Source: Prolixibacter bellariivorans ATCC BAA-1284 (GTDB taxonomy: Bacteria; Bacteroidota; Bacteroidia; Bacteroidales; Prolixibacteraceae). Taken from it: a stretch of DNA of 64,000 nt. The position numbers and the translations under genes are program-made. This document shows, one piece after another, positions 1 through 8,895 of this stretch. How positions within the stretch are numbered: position 1 is the stretch's first letter; each line of letters starts with the position of its first letter. The notes beneath the pieces are model-generated. The model did no database searches. It saw nothing but the letters and a program-made list of their open reading frames with translations, and was not told the origin of the DNA. Location: contig NZ_JHXO01000010.1 of the NCBI RefSeq assembly GCF_000621705.1, forward strand, positions 62,001-126,000, given 5' to 3'.

Positions 1-830
1 GCTTTCGACGCCATTGACTGACTTTTGGCCAGGTACGTTTCGGTCACATCGTGATGAGTGATCCGAACCTGGTACCCAAATAAACTTCTTTCTCTTACTT
101 TGGCCGGGGCTATCCAGTCGATGTTGATTTGTACCTGTTTTCGGGCTTCATCCGTTCGGATGCTCCCGGCCACCGAATCTTCTTTCAAAATCAGCGTCCG
201 CCCATGATTTCCATCGATTGAATAGTTCTTATTGAGTTGCTTAACGATGGTTTTGGGCTCGATATAGGGAAGTGTCAACGAACCTTCAGACACGGTGACT
301 GCATGATATTGTATGGCATCAAGAAGCTCCTGATTCCGAAATAGACGGTAAGCATCCTTTTGGCATTTAAATCGTTTGCCGTCGTTCCAGATATAATACT
401 CTACTATCCCATCGGCAAAATATTCCGGGATACTGTCTTTTAACTGATAGCTCCGGAAAAAGCCTTTCAGCACCAGTACCATTTTCTCCTTCTTATTCGT
501 TACGGTTATCTCGTGCAATGCTATTTCACGTGGCGCTAACAGGATAGTACCGGCAAGCTTCATCTGCTTCCAGGTCATCGCGCTGTTTTCGTAACTGAGG
601 TGTTGAACCACCAGCGAGTCACTGTTTTTCACAAAACAATTGACTGATACGGTATCTATCTTCCCTTCGGTGTTGGATGTGCCTACCAACCGGCCATCAG
701 GGGCAATTAACTGGGCAAAAGAGATAGCTGAATGATCATCCCCATCAACAACACGAATCTGGGCATGAGAAACGGTAGATAAAAACACGAGAAAAAGAAG
801 GATGGTTAGCCTTCGTTGATGGTCATTCAT
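1..830 (-). CDS. Secreted protein with N-terminal carboxypeptidase-regulatory-like domain (3' end off window)
   Basis: The frame is open from an ATG at 828-830 to the left edge of the window, giving 276 codons with no stop, so the C-terminus is missing. The first 22 residues form a signal peptide (hydrophobic LTILLFLVFLSTV, then SHAQ). The next 70 residues resemble the CarboxypepD_reg-like beta-sandwich found at the N-terminus of many Bacteroidota outer-membrane and secreted proteins: a repeated pattern of variable loop, then an LVGTSNTEGKI turn. The rest, roughly residues 100-276, is a mixed alpha/beta region I do not recognise. Location outside the inner membrane is inferred from the signal peptide. 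No exact TAnnTTTG promoter was found upstream. Confidence 0.8.
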   Translation of the reverse strand, partial: MNDHQRRLTILLFLVFLSTVSHAQIRVVDGDDHSAISFAQLIAPDGRLVGTSNTEGKIDTVSVNCFVKNSDSLVVQHLSYENSAMTWKQMKLAGTILLAPREIALHEITVTNKKEKMVLVLKGFFRSYQLKDSIPEYFADGIVEYYIWNDGKRFKCQKDAYRLFRNQELLDAIQYHAVTVSEGSLTLPYIEPKTIVKQLNKNYSIDGNHGRTLILKEDSVAGSIRTDEARKQVQINIDWIAPAKVRERSLFGYQVRITHHDVTETYLAKSQSMASK

Positions 831-922
831 ACGATGGAAATAATTGTTAGCATTATTGTTTATTGCTCAATAGATGCAATAAACGGACAAAAGGTATATC
901 CCGACCAATAGTATAAATACGA

Positions 923-2332
923 TTACTTATTTTGGGAGCTGATATAACATTTCACCGTTCTTTTTTTTGTTTGATACAAAGTGATCCCATAATTTTCCAT
1001 CAACGTACGCTGAAGCTGTTCCGTGCTGTCTTTCGGGATAACCCATGTATATTTCGTTCGGTTTTCTGAAAGACAGTTCACTTTCATAGGATAGAGTCCC
1101 TCTATTTTATCTGCCAAATCTCTTATCGTTGCATCCTTCAGAACAACACTGCTGGGTACTTCATCTCCTTCATTCAGCACTGCAGTGTCTTCTTCTGCTT
1201 TCACAAACTGACTTCGATATAGTACCCAATTCCCGACAGGAATAAAACAGAGCTGCGCCCTGAGGTTGTATTTTTTTAGGAGTTGCTGAACGACAAAACG
1301 TCTGGACATTTTGAAATCATCCATGTTTTCTTTATTCCTATCGGTAAAATGCAGGTCGATAACCCGGTTCGCAACAGCGGTATCTTGAAAAACAACATCT
1401 TCCGGTCGAAATATTGCCAGCTTAGCAAGAGCCAAACGTACAGTTGCACGTTCGAAATCTATTCCTGTAGGTGATACTTTACAGAAATTATAACGATGTT
1501 TTCCGACCTCTGAAATCTCCAGGGAATAATTTTTGGGAGCGGGCACATGTCCCGGATATGCCATAACCATTTCATCTTTAAACACCTTATCCCCACTCAA
1601 GCCTGGCTTGAATAGCAAGACAGGAAGAAGCAGAAAGACGACATTGTGTAATCCATGCAACACAAATCCCCACCAAAACCCCTGACGTACCCGTAAATAA
1701 CCGATATTAAATCCCGCAAAAATCTGCGGCGAAACAAAAACGGGAGATAAAACCAGGAATGTTAATGTCAGCGTGTAATTCTGCAGATGATAGAATCCAA
1801 ACAAGATGGTAGAAATATAAAACACCCGCGCATAATTTCGACGCCAAAATCTTCCGAGGAGCAAAAATATCCTTCGTTGAAAGAATAGATAAATCGCCAG
1901 CAACAACAATCCAGCCGCCACAGCTATAATAGCAGGCTGTTTGTCAGAAGCATGACTATAAGACAGAATTAAGGCGCCGACAACCAACAATACGCCAATG
2001 AACGATAAAAGAAAGTTCTGCTTCCCCGGTCGCAAGTGCGTTCTGAATGTCAATTCCTCCAGCAGCGGAATGAAAACCGTTACCAGCAGACTCCATGTGA
2101 GTAAGCCATACCTCTGATGAGAGATCGGAATTTTGTGCACCTGAACATCTGGCCCAACAATGTGTCTCAAATGATCAACAGGCCAAACCAACGCAGCTGT
2201 GACAGCAATATCAACAATCAATACCACTAAGAAATTCAGAAGTTTGGTAGTAAACTGATATTGTTTCTCCTCTAAATTCGGATGCAACAAAAAATTCCAA
2301 TAGGCTTTCAGGCTATTTTCTTTCGGGGTCAT
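923..2332 (-). CDS. CPBP-family intramembrane protease with extra C-terminal soluble domain
   Basis: 469 residues. The first ~250 form a polytopic membrane domain of the CPBP (CAAX protease and bacteriocin-processing, Abi) family. The catalytic signature is visible: E92-E93-x-x-x-R97, then His182 in FGFYHLQN, and His226/Asn230 in LHGLHN. Family members are glutamic intramembrane proteases; the substrate here is unknown. The protein is much longer than the usual 220-300 residues. Residues ~255-469 are a soluble, beta-rich region ending in two similar halves, with a terminal pattern (YGITLYQTKKRTVKCYI) reminiscent of DUF3738/secretin-like modules. That resemblance is by eye only. It stands alone: the next gene on this strand upstream is ald, 0.6 kb away. 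Confidence 0.85.
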   Translation of the reverse strand: MTPKENSLKAYWNFLLHPNLEEKQYQFTTKLLNFLVVLIVDIAVTAALVWPVDHLRHIVGPDVQVHKIPISHQRYGLLTWSLLVTVFIPLLEELTFRTHLRPGKQNFLLSFIGVLLVVGALILSYSHASDKQPAIIAVAAGLLLLAIYLFFQRRIFLLLGRFWRRNYARVFYISTILFGFYHLQNYTLTLTFLVLSPVFVSPQIFAGFNIGYLRVRQGFWWGFVLHGLHNVVFLLLPVLLFKPGLSGDKVFKDEMVMAYPGHVPAPKNYSLEISEVGKHRYNFCKVSPTGIDFERATVRLALAKLAIFRPEDVVFQDTAVANRVIDLHFTDRNKENMDDFKMSRRFVVQQLLKKYNLRAQLCFIPVGNWVLYRSQFVKAEEDTAVLNEGDEVPSSVVLKDATIRDLADKIEGLYPMKVNCLSENRTKYTWVIPKDSTEQLQRTLMENYGITLYQTKKRTVKCYISSQNK

Positions 2333-2870
2333 TTAGTCTTATTTATTAGATTAGGGGTTATAAGAGCTTTCAGTCAATTCATCAGGACATTAAAAAGTCT
2401 CACCAACAATCATCGTCGCAACAAATGCTTCTCAAGCATCAAATATGCTAAAGACTAATTTTGGACTGAAAGTTTTTTCTTATACCATGTTAGTAGACTT
2501 CAAGAACATCATCAAATGTATTTCAAGGTTTAACTTCAACTTTTATTCAGAAAAAGAAAAACCGACCAGCATCAAAAGATGATGCAATCAGTTTTTCAAA
2601 TCCTTCAACCTTTTCCCTCAAAATACACTTGCTATTCGGAGCAAAAGTGGAGTGGAGAACTCCTCAATATCTGTCTTGGTCTTCGCTCGTTAATACCCTG
2701 TTTCCTGAAAAGGTTACCCCCTTTTTTCGAATAAAAAATAAAACCATTTAAATTTTCGCTGTTCATAACCGGCGTTTATTAATCATTGAAAGCTAAATAT
2801 AAACCACTTACACATGTTAATAACATAACATTAGAAAAACGAAGTTGATGCAATATGATAACCAGTTAAA
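2333..2870. other. Gene-free AT-rich stretch with two inverted-repeat structures
   Basis: No ORF of gene-like quality lies here on either strand. Two structures stand out. First, CTTTCAGTC (2367-2375) pairs with GACTGAAAG (2464-2472), followed directly by six T (2473-2478), with a perfect small hairpin ATGCTT-CTC-AAGCAT (2425-2439) inside. Second, GAAAAAC (2556-2562) pairs with GTTTTTC (2591-2597) around an inner stem GCATCA/TGATGC (2569-2585). The remainder up to the ald terminator shows nothing I can name. Confidence 0.5.
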
Positions 2871-2903
2871 ATAAAAAGAGGCCGTCAGTAAACTGACGAC
2901 CTC
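2871..2903 (-). terminator. Rho-independent terminator of ald
   Basis: Inverted repeat of 11 bp (2878-2888 with 2893-2903, loop TAAA, one G-U pair) followed on the minus strand by a T-rich run at 2877-2871. It lies 25 nt past the ald stop codon. Confidence 0.9.
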
Positions 2904-2928
2904 CCGGTTTTTATCGTTAAGCAACTGC

Positions 2929-4041
2929 TTACAGAATGCTGTCTACATCGTAATAAGTAAGACCAAACGCTTCGGCAACACCTTTGTAAACCACTTTGCC
3001 ATCTACCACGTTCAATCCTTTTTTCAAGGAGTTGTCTTCGCGGCAAGCTTGCTTCCAGCCTTTCTCAGCCAAATCGATGGCGTGAGGCAGGGTAGCATTG
3101 GTCAACGCCAGTGTAGAGGTACGCGGAACGGCACCTGGCATGTTGGCTACTGAATAGTGAATCACATCGTCAATCACGAAAGTGGGCTCATCGTGTGTCG
3201 TCGGATGGGTTGTTTCGATACAACCGCCCTGGTCGATAGCTACGTCAACCAACACTGTGCCCGGCTTCATGGTTTTCAGCATGTCGCGGGTAATCAGGTT
3301 CGGAGCTTTTGCACCCGGAATCAATACGGCGCCAATAATCAAATCGTGATCCTGAACCATCTGGCGAATATTGAATTCATTCGACATCATGGTTTTTACG
3401 TTCGCTGGCATGATATCATCGAGGTAACGCATGCGCTTCAGGCTCACGTCCATAATGGTTACATCGGCACCCAGTCCGGCAGCCATTTTGGCCGCTTCGG
3501 TACCTACAATACCACCACCGATGATCAGCACCTTGGCAGGATGAACTCCGGGAACACCACCCAACAGCATTCCACGTCCGCCATAAGTTTTCTCCAGGTA
3601 TTTAGCACCTTCCTGTGCAGACATACGACCAGCGACTTCCGACATCGGAACCAGCAACGGCAGTGAACGGTCGGGCAACTCAACGGTTTCGTAAGCCAAA
3701 CATACCGACTTGTTGCGGAGCATGGCGTTGGTTAAAGCTTCGGATGATGCAAAGTGGAAGTATGTGTAGAGCAACTGGCCTTCGCGAATCAGTTCGTATT
3801 CAGGCTCGATAGGCTCTTTTACTTTGATAATCATTTCGGCTTTGCCGTATACATCTTCAATGGTCGGGAGCATTTGCGCACCGGCGGAAACATATTCCTC
3901 ATCGGTGAAACCACTTCCCATACCTGCTGTAGCCTGAACATATACTTCGTGACCACGCTTAACTAACTCTGCAGCACCGGCAGGCGTTAACGCAACCCGG
4001 TTTTCGTTGTTTTTAATTTCCTTTGGAACTCCTATTATCAT
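2929..4041 (-). CDS. ald: Alanine dehydrogenase
   Basis: 370 residues, the normal length of the family. It catalyses NAD-dependent oxidative deamination of L-alanine to pyruvate and ammonia, or the reverse, in the cytoplasm. The N-terminus [20 protein letters not shown] is the typical AlaDH/PNT N-terminal signature with the substrate-binding Arg and Lys. A Rossmann NAD site [10 protein letters not shown] lies near residue 175, followed by the acidic MDVS end of the second strand. The conserved YTYFHFAS segment carries the catalytic His. The gene is monocistronic: it has its own terminator, a TAnnTTTG element 27 nt upstream of the start, and diverges from the aminotransferase gene, whose product could use the same pyruvate/alanine pool. 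Confidence 0.97.
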   Translation of the reverse strand: MIIGVPKEIKNNENRVALTPAGAAELVKRGHEVYVQATAGMGSGFTDEEYVSAGAQMLPTIEDVYGKAEMIIKVKEPIEPEYELIREGQLLYTYFHFASSEALTNAMLRNKSVCLAYETVELPDRSLPLLVPMSEVAGRMSAQEGAKYLEKTYGGRGMLLGGVPGVHPAKVLIIGGGIVGTEAAKMAAGLGADVTIMDVSLKRMRYLDDIMPANVKTMMSNEFNIRQMVQDHDLIIGAVLIPGAKAPNLITRDMLKTMKPGTVLVDVAIDQGGCIETTHPTTHDEPTFVIDDVIHYSVANMPGAVPRTSTLALTNATLPHAIDLAEKGWKQACREDNSLKKGLNVVDGKVVYKGVAEAFGLTYYDVDSIL

Positions 4042-4067
4042 GACTAATTTATTTTTTGGGTATTTCC

Positions 4068-4075
4068 CAAAAATA
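4068..4075 (-). promoter_or_regulatory. Candidate -7 element of ald
   Basis: TATTTTTG on the minus strand, matching the Bacteroidota -7 consensus TAnnTTTG, 27 nt upstream of the ald ATG. No clear TTTG lies at -33. Confidence 0.5.
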
Positions 4076-4234
4076 GAGGAAATAATCTCACGCTAATATG
4101 ACGAACCCCCATAATTTTCAACTATTCAGCTTAAATTAACATATCACTCGTATGACCAATTTAAAAGTTCATTTTTTATGATTGTTTGACACTTTTTTCA
4201 ATATTAATATTACAATAATTAAACATCAACCCCA

Positions 4235-4264
4235 TTTGACTGACAGTTTATAATATTAACTTTG
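4235..4264 (+). promoter_or_regulatory. Promoter of the aminotransferase gene
   Basis: TTTG at 4235-4238 and TAACTTTG at 4257-4264, separated by 18 nt. Both match the Bacteroidota sigma-factor consensus. The ATG follows 33 nt after the -7 element. Confidence 0.75.
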
Positions 4265-4296
4265 CCAATTCCAACTTGAAAGTATAAGATTGCAGG

Positions 4297-5508
4297 ATGC
4301 CTAAAATTTCAAACCGCGGGGATTTATTACCCGAATCATCGATACGGAAGCTGGTACCTTACGCAGAGAAGGCCAGAGAGCAGGGAAAGAAGGTTATACA
4401 ACTGAATATTGGTCAGCCCGATATCAAAACCCCGCCACATGCAATTGAGCGTATCCGAAACTTCAATTTCGAACTGATTCCTTACGGACAATCGTACGGA
4501 AACGATTCGTACCGGAAAAAGTTAGCGCAATACTACCGTAACCGGAAAATCGATGTGGAATACACCGACATCCTGATTACCACTGGTGGTTCGGAAGCCA
4601 TATCGTTCACCTTTATGATCTGCTTTAACCCGGGTGACGAAATCATTATCCCGGAACCTTTTTACGCCAACTACCGCTCGTTTGCCGTTGGTACCGATGT
4701 GGTGATCAAGCCTATTGCTTCACACATCGAAGATGGTTTTCAACTACCCTCTATTTCCGAGTTAGAGAAAGTCATCTCCCCGAAAACCAAAGGCATATTC
4801 ATCTGTAATCCCAATAACCCGACGGGATACCTCTATTCCCGGGAAGAGTTGGAGCAGTTACGTGAACTGGTGCTCAAACACGACCTTTACCTGATTTCTG
4901 ACGAGGTGTACAAGGAATTCGTATACGACGGATTTCAGCATCACTCGGTTATGGAATTGCCGGACATCGAGGACCATGTTATCATGATTGACTCCGTTTC
5001 GAAGCGATTCAGTGCCTGCGGTATCCGCATTGGATCGGTTGTTTCCAGAAACAAACACATCATTTCGTCCATTCTAAAGCTGGGAATGGCCCGGTTGTGT
5101 CCACCGATTCTCGGACAGGAAGTGGCTGAAGCCGCTGTCGACAGTCCGCCCGAATACATGGAAGAGGTGTACAACGAATACCTCCGCCGCCGGAATTATT
5201 TCATCAATGCCTTGAACGAAATTCCCGGGGTTTATTCTCCCATGCCGAGAGGTGCCTTCTACTCCATGGTCAGGCTACCGGTTGAAGACAGCGATCATTT
5301 CTGCCAATGGATGTTGGAAGAGTTTGAATACAATGGCTCTACGGTAATGCTGGCTCCGGCTTCCGGTTTCTATAGCTCCGACGATAGCGGGAAAAACGAA
5401 GTGCGCGTAGCCTATGTCCTCAACGTGGAAGACCTGAAAGAGGCCGTCGCGTGCATACGTGAAGCGCTGAAAGTTTACCCGCACCGGACGCCGGACGCAG
5501 AAGGTTGA
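4297..5508 (+). CDS. Class I/II pyridoxal-phosphate aminotransferase
   Basis: 403 residues, full length for fold-type I aminotransferases. The motifs visible in order are: a glycine-containing LNIGQPDIKTP substrate loop, YGNDSYR, the TGGSEAI cofactor-phosphate loop, NPNNPTGY with the cofactor-binding Asn, SDEVYKEF with the Asp that contacts the pyridine nitrogen, SVSKRFSACGIRIG with the Schiff-base Lys, and a C-terminal VRVAYV Arg region that binds the substrate carboxylate. It is most like the aspartate/aromatic aminotransferase group (AspC/AAT I-gamma type), but the amino-donor specificity cannot be read from sequence. It ends only 4 nt from the convergent CPBP gene, with no hairpin between them. 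Confidence 0.9.
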   Translation: MPKISNRGDLLPESSIRKLVPYAEKAREQGKKVIQLNIGQPDIKTPPHAIERIRNFNFELIPYGQSYGNDSYRKKLAQYYRNRKIDVEYTDILITTGGSEAISFTFMICFNPGDEIIIPEPFYANYRSFAVGTDVVIKPIASHIEDGFQLPSISELEKVISPKTKGIFICNPNNPTGYLYSREELEQLRELVLKHDLYLISDEVYKEFVYDGFQHHSVMELPDIEDHVIMIDSVSKRFSACGIRIGSVVSRNKHIISSILKLGMARLCPPILGQEVAEAAVDSPPEYMEEVYNEYLRRRNYFINALNEIPGVYSPMPRGAFYSMVRLPVEDSDHFCQWMLEEFEYNGSTVMLAPASGFYSSDDSGKNEVRVAYVLNVEDLKEAVACIREALKVYPHRTPDAEG

Positions 5509-5512
5509 TAAC

Positions 5513-6379
5513 TTATTCAGTCAATTCTTTTGCCGGATTTTGGTAAAACTGACGGTAAGCCAACCAGCCGCTGAGTGCCAGAAGTACGATCAAAGTCACC
5601 AACGAAGCATTCGGCCCGAAAGAACCTCCGGTCAGGCTCTCATTACCATGAAGCCACATGAGAAATATACCGTGGGTACGAGGACTTCCGCTGACGGAAA
5701 ATCCGAAGATAGGCCCCTGCATGAAGTTCCACAGGAAATGCAGTCCAATTGGTGCCCAGAGATTTCTTCCGCGAATGCGGATTAAACCAAGAACAACACC
5801 TAAAAGGATAACATTCACCAAAGCAAGGGCATTAAAACTTCTGTTCGCCATGTGCATTAACGCGAAAACCACTGCCGTTAGAATTACTGCCAGATACACC
5901 GGCATTTGTTTGGTGTAATAACCAAGCAAGTACCCGCGGTACAAAAACTCTTCATACAGCGATACAAAAAGGTAATACAGCAGCAGGTAAAGCATACTTT
6001 GCATATGAAAATTACCTTTCCCCAAGCCCACCTGGTTCATCGATATTAAGATAAAGGTAATCAGGATAATCAATCCGGCACCGAGCAAACTTCCGTATCC
6101 AAATTGGTTCAGGTTAAACCTGATTTTCAGCATGTCACGCATCGAACGCTTATCGATAAAGCGAACCAGTAACAAAATGGTTAAAAAGGCGGCCAGAAAA
6201 GTGATTATGGCCATTATCATTTGATTATGGGGAACCTCCGCATATGATCGGGGCGTAAAACCGGTACCTTCTATCTCCCCTCGCAGGAAGTAATATATGC
6301 CGGTAAGTCCCAGCAGTAGTAAAACAAATACCGCATGCAACAGGATAGTCCTGAGGAGAACAAATAAGACTTTTTTCAT
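5513..6379 (-). CDS. CPBP-family intramembrane metalloprotease-like protein
   Basis: 288 residues with about eight hydrophobic segments. It carries the complete CPBP signature: E143-E144-x-x-x-R148 (LYEEFLYRGYLLG), His176 in ALMHMAN, and His214/Asn218 in GLHFLWNF. These residues form the active site of the glutamic intramembrane protease family that includes Rce1. The substrate is unknown. In this phylum such genes are common single units and are not necessarily linked to bacteriocins. It lies downstream of the recQ terminator on the same strand, so it is probably transcribed separately. A 63-residue hydrophilic loop lies between the first two membrane segments. Confidence 0.88.
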   Translation of the reverse strand: MKKVLFVLLRTILLHAVFVLLLLGLTGIYYFLRGEIEGTGFTPRSYAEVPHNQMIMAIITFLAAFLTILLLVRFIDKRSMRDMLKIRFNLNQFGYGSLLGAGLIILITFILISMNQVGLGKGNFHMQSMLYLLLYYLFVSLYEEFLYRGYLLGYYTKQMPVYLAVILTAVVFALMHMANRSFNALALVNVILLGVVLGLIRIRGRNLWAPIGLHFLWNFMQGPIFGFSVSGSPRTHGIFLMWLHGNESLTGGSFGPNASLVTLIVLLALSGWLAYRQFYQNPAKELTE

Positions 6380-6430
6380 TAGTTGGTTGGTTAGTTTACC
6401 GTTTTAACGGCCAGTTTATTAGGTTGAAAT

Positions 6431-6462
6431 AAAAAAAAGAGAACCTGCCACCAGGCTCTCTT
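6431..6462 (-). terminator. Terminator of recQ
   Basis: Stem AGAGAACCTG/CAGGCTCTCT (6438-6462, one G-U pair, loop CCAC) followed on the minus strand by eight T (6438-6431). Confidence 0.9.
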
Positions 6463-6489
6463 TGTATGTTCGTTTATAGTTATTTCCGA

Positions 6490-8667
6490 CTAATTTCCCA
6501 TCTCACTCAGGAATTTGATCCGGACCAGCCGGACCTCCTCCTCACTGTATTCTTCGCCCAGTTCGGCCATTGCCTCTTCCAGCGAATCGCTCTCGGCATC
6601 TTCCCTGAAATAAGCAAAAATGTCACTCACCTGATCTTCATCGAGTACATCATTTAAGTAATAATCAATGTTGAGTTTTGTACCCGAATGGACGATGGCT
6701 TCGATTTCACTTAACAAATCATCCATCGACTGATCTTTCGAAGAAGCGATCTCATCTAACGGGATTTTCCGATCGATCCCCTGTATAATAAATACTTTAT
6801 TTTTCGATTTGTTGGCTACCGAACGGTACACCATGTCCTGTGCCCGCTCAATACCTCTTTCTTCCACATATTTGGCAATCAGCTCAACAAACTCTTTCCC
6901 GTACCGGCGTGCTTTTCCTTGTCCTACCCCGGCAATTCCCTGAAGCTCTTCCAATTTAGTCGGATACTGAATCGACATATCGGAAAGTGACGGATCCTGA
7001 AAGATGACAAACGGCGGTAGATTGAGCTTTTGAGATATTTTCCTACGTAACTCTTTCAGCATTTTAAAGAGTTCCGGATCACCGGCTGAAGCTCCTTGTG
7101 GAGCAGTTGGCTCTTCGTCCGCTGCCTCGTAGTTATGATTTTTCACCACCATAAACGATTGCGGATTCTTCAGGTAGTTACGGCCTTCGTCCGTCAGCTT
7201 CAGTACACCATAATTCTCAATATCCTTGCGGAGAAAACCAGAGATAATACACTGGCGGAAAACTGCATTCCACAGCCTCACATCGTACTCTTTTCCCGAG
7301 CCGAAGATCGATATTTCATGATGCCTGAATGATTTTACAGCGGCGGTATCGTTTCCGATCAGGATATTGACAATGTGTTCTCCCTTGAACTGCTCTTTCA
7401 CCTCGGTTACAGCGTTCAGCGCCAACACAACCATCTCTTTGCCTTCAATTTGCTCCTTCGGATTCATGCAGTTATCACAAGACCCGCAATTTTCTACTTC
7501 GTAATGCTCACCAAAATAATGCAGCAAAATAGTCCGCCGACACAATGCCGATTCAGCATAAGCTACTGTATCGAGCAACAGCTGCTGGCCAATCTCCTGT
7601 TCAGCAACCGGCTTACCCTGCATGAATTTCTCCAGTTTCTGAATATCCTTGTAGCTGTACATTGTAATACAATGCCCCTCGCCTCCATCGCGTCCGGCCC
7701 GGCCCGTTTCCTGATAATAACCTTCCAGCGATTTGGGAATGTCGTAGTGAATCACAAAACGGACATCGGGTTTGTCGATTCCCATCCCAAAAGCAATCGT
7801 GGCCACAATCACATCCACCTCCTCCATCAGAAATTTGTCCTGATTTCCGGAACGTGTTGACGAGTCCATGCCAGCATGATAAGCCAACGCGCGAATACCG
7901 TTGACTTGCAATGTGGCAGCCAGCTCTTCTACTTTTTTCCTGCTAAGACAATATATAATGCCCGATTTACCGGTATTGTCCTTGATATACTTGATGATTT
8001 GCTCAACAGGCTTAACCTTTGGCCTGACTTCGTAAAAAAGATTGGCCCGGTTAAACGACGACTTGAAGACCCTCGCATCCAGCATACCCAGATTTTTCTG
8101 AATATCATGCTGAACCTTTGGGGTAGCCGTAGCAGTCAGCGCAATAATGGGCGCATGCCCTATTTCGTTCACAATGGGACGTATCCGACGGTATTCCGGC
8201 CGGAAATCATGTCCCCACTCCGAAATACAGTGCGCCTCGTCGATGGCATAAAACGAAATATTGACGTTTTTCAGGAATTCAATGTTTTCCTCCTTGGTCA
8301 GCGATTCAGGGGCTACGTACAAAAGTTTCGTACGCTGTGCCAGGACATCATCCTTTACCTTTTGAATAGCTGTTTTGGTCAAGGATGAGTTGAGAAAGTG
8401 GGCCGCTCCTTCTTCGGTACTGAAACTACGAATGGCATCCACCTGGTTCTTCATCAATGCGATTAGGGGGGATATGACAATGGCTGTTCCTTCCTGCAAC
8501 AAGGCTGGTAACTGGTAGCACAACGATTTTCCACCACCAGTGGGCATTAATACAAAGGTATCGTTCCCTTCCAGCACGCTTTCAATAATCTCCTCCTGCT
8601 GCCCTTTAAACCGGTCGAAACCGAAATATTTTTGCAATTGGGCAGAAAGAGAAACACCTTTATTCAT
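6490..8667 (-). CDS. recQ: ATP-dependent DNA helicase RecQ
   Basis: 725 residues. RecQ unwinds DNA 3'-5' in recombination and replication-fork repair. Domain order: superfamily 2 helicase core (Walker A PTGGGKSLCY at 42-51; DEAHCISEWGHDFRPEY near 140-155; motif VI QETGRAGRDG near 335), the RecQ zinc-binding segment with four cysteines (CRRTILLHYF...CGSCDNC near 385-410), a winged-helix RQC domain, and an HRDC domain around 535-610 (hydrophobic helix pattern beginning FKMLKELRRKISQ). A further ~110-residue acidic tail follows the HRDC domain. E. coli RecQ is about 610 residues; the longer tail is the common Bacteroidota form. It is transcribed away from tatC. Confidence 0.97.
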   Translation of the reverse strand: MNKGVSLSAQLQKYFGFDRFKGQQEEIIESVLEGNDTFVLMPTGGGKSLCYQLPALLQEGTAIVISPLIALMKNQVDAIRSFSTEEGAAHFLNSSLTKTAIQKVKDDVLAQRTKLLYVAPESLTKEENIEFLKNVNISFYAIDEAHCISEWGHDFRPEYRRIRPIVNEIGHAPIIALTATATPKVQHDIQKNLGMLDARVFKSSFNRANLFYEVRPKVKPVEQIIKYIKDNTGKSGIIYCLSRKKVEELAATLQVNGIRALAYHAGMDSSTRSGNQDKFLMEEVDVIVATIAFGMGIDKPDVRFVIHYDIPKSLEGYYQETGRAGRDGGEGHCITMYSYKDIQKLEKFMQGKPVAEQEIGQQLLLDTVAYAESALCRRTILLHYFGEHYEVENCGSCDNCMNPKEQIEGKEMVVLALNAVTEVKEQFKGEHIVNILIGNDTAAVKSFRHHEISIFGSGKEYDVRLWNAVFRQCIISGFLRKDIENYGVLKLTDEGRNYLKNPQSFMVVKNHNYEAADEEPTAPQGASAGDPELFKMLKELRRKISQKLNLPPFVIFQDPSLSDMSIQYPTKLEELQGIAGVGQGKARRYGKEFVELIAKYVEERGIERAQDMVYRSVANKSKNKVFIIQGIDRKIPLDEIASSKDQSMDDLLSEIEAIVHSGTKLNIDYYLNDVLDEDQVSDIFAYFREDAESDSLEEAMAELGEEYSEEEVRLVRIKFLSEMGN

Positions 8668-8826
8668 AATCTAATCTCCTTTAACTCTTAAGGCCGCTCC
8701 GACATAGCCTCCACTAAGATATCTAAATAATATTAGTAGTACAAATTCGCTCCAGCCAGCAGAAGTTCAGGCAAAAAACGGTTTTCGTTTTCGTCGCCCA
8801 AACCTAAAAAAAAAGGCCAAAGATTG

Positions 8827-8834
8827 TATATTTG
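8827..8834 (+). promoter_or_regulatory. Candidate -7 element of tatC
   Basis: TATATTTG, an exact TAnnTTTG match, 61 nt before the ATG chosen for tatC. It makes a start at 8824 implausible, because that codon would lie inside the promoter. Confidence 0.6.
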
Positions 8835-8895
8835 TCTGGAATTTTATTGGAGCATTAGTCTCCAAATTAAACCCAAACATGCTAATTTGAATCTG

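Noticed and set aside
3157-3666. 169-codon plus-strand frame antisense to ald
   Set aside because: His- and Thr-rich shadow of a conserved gene, with no promoter or ribosome-binding site.
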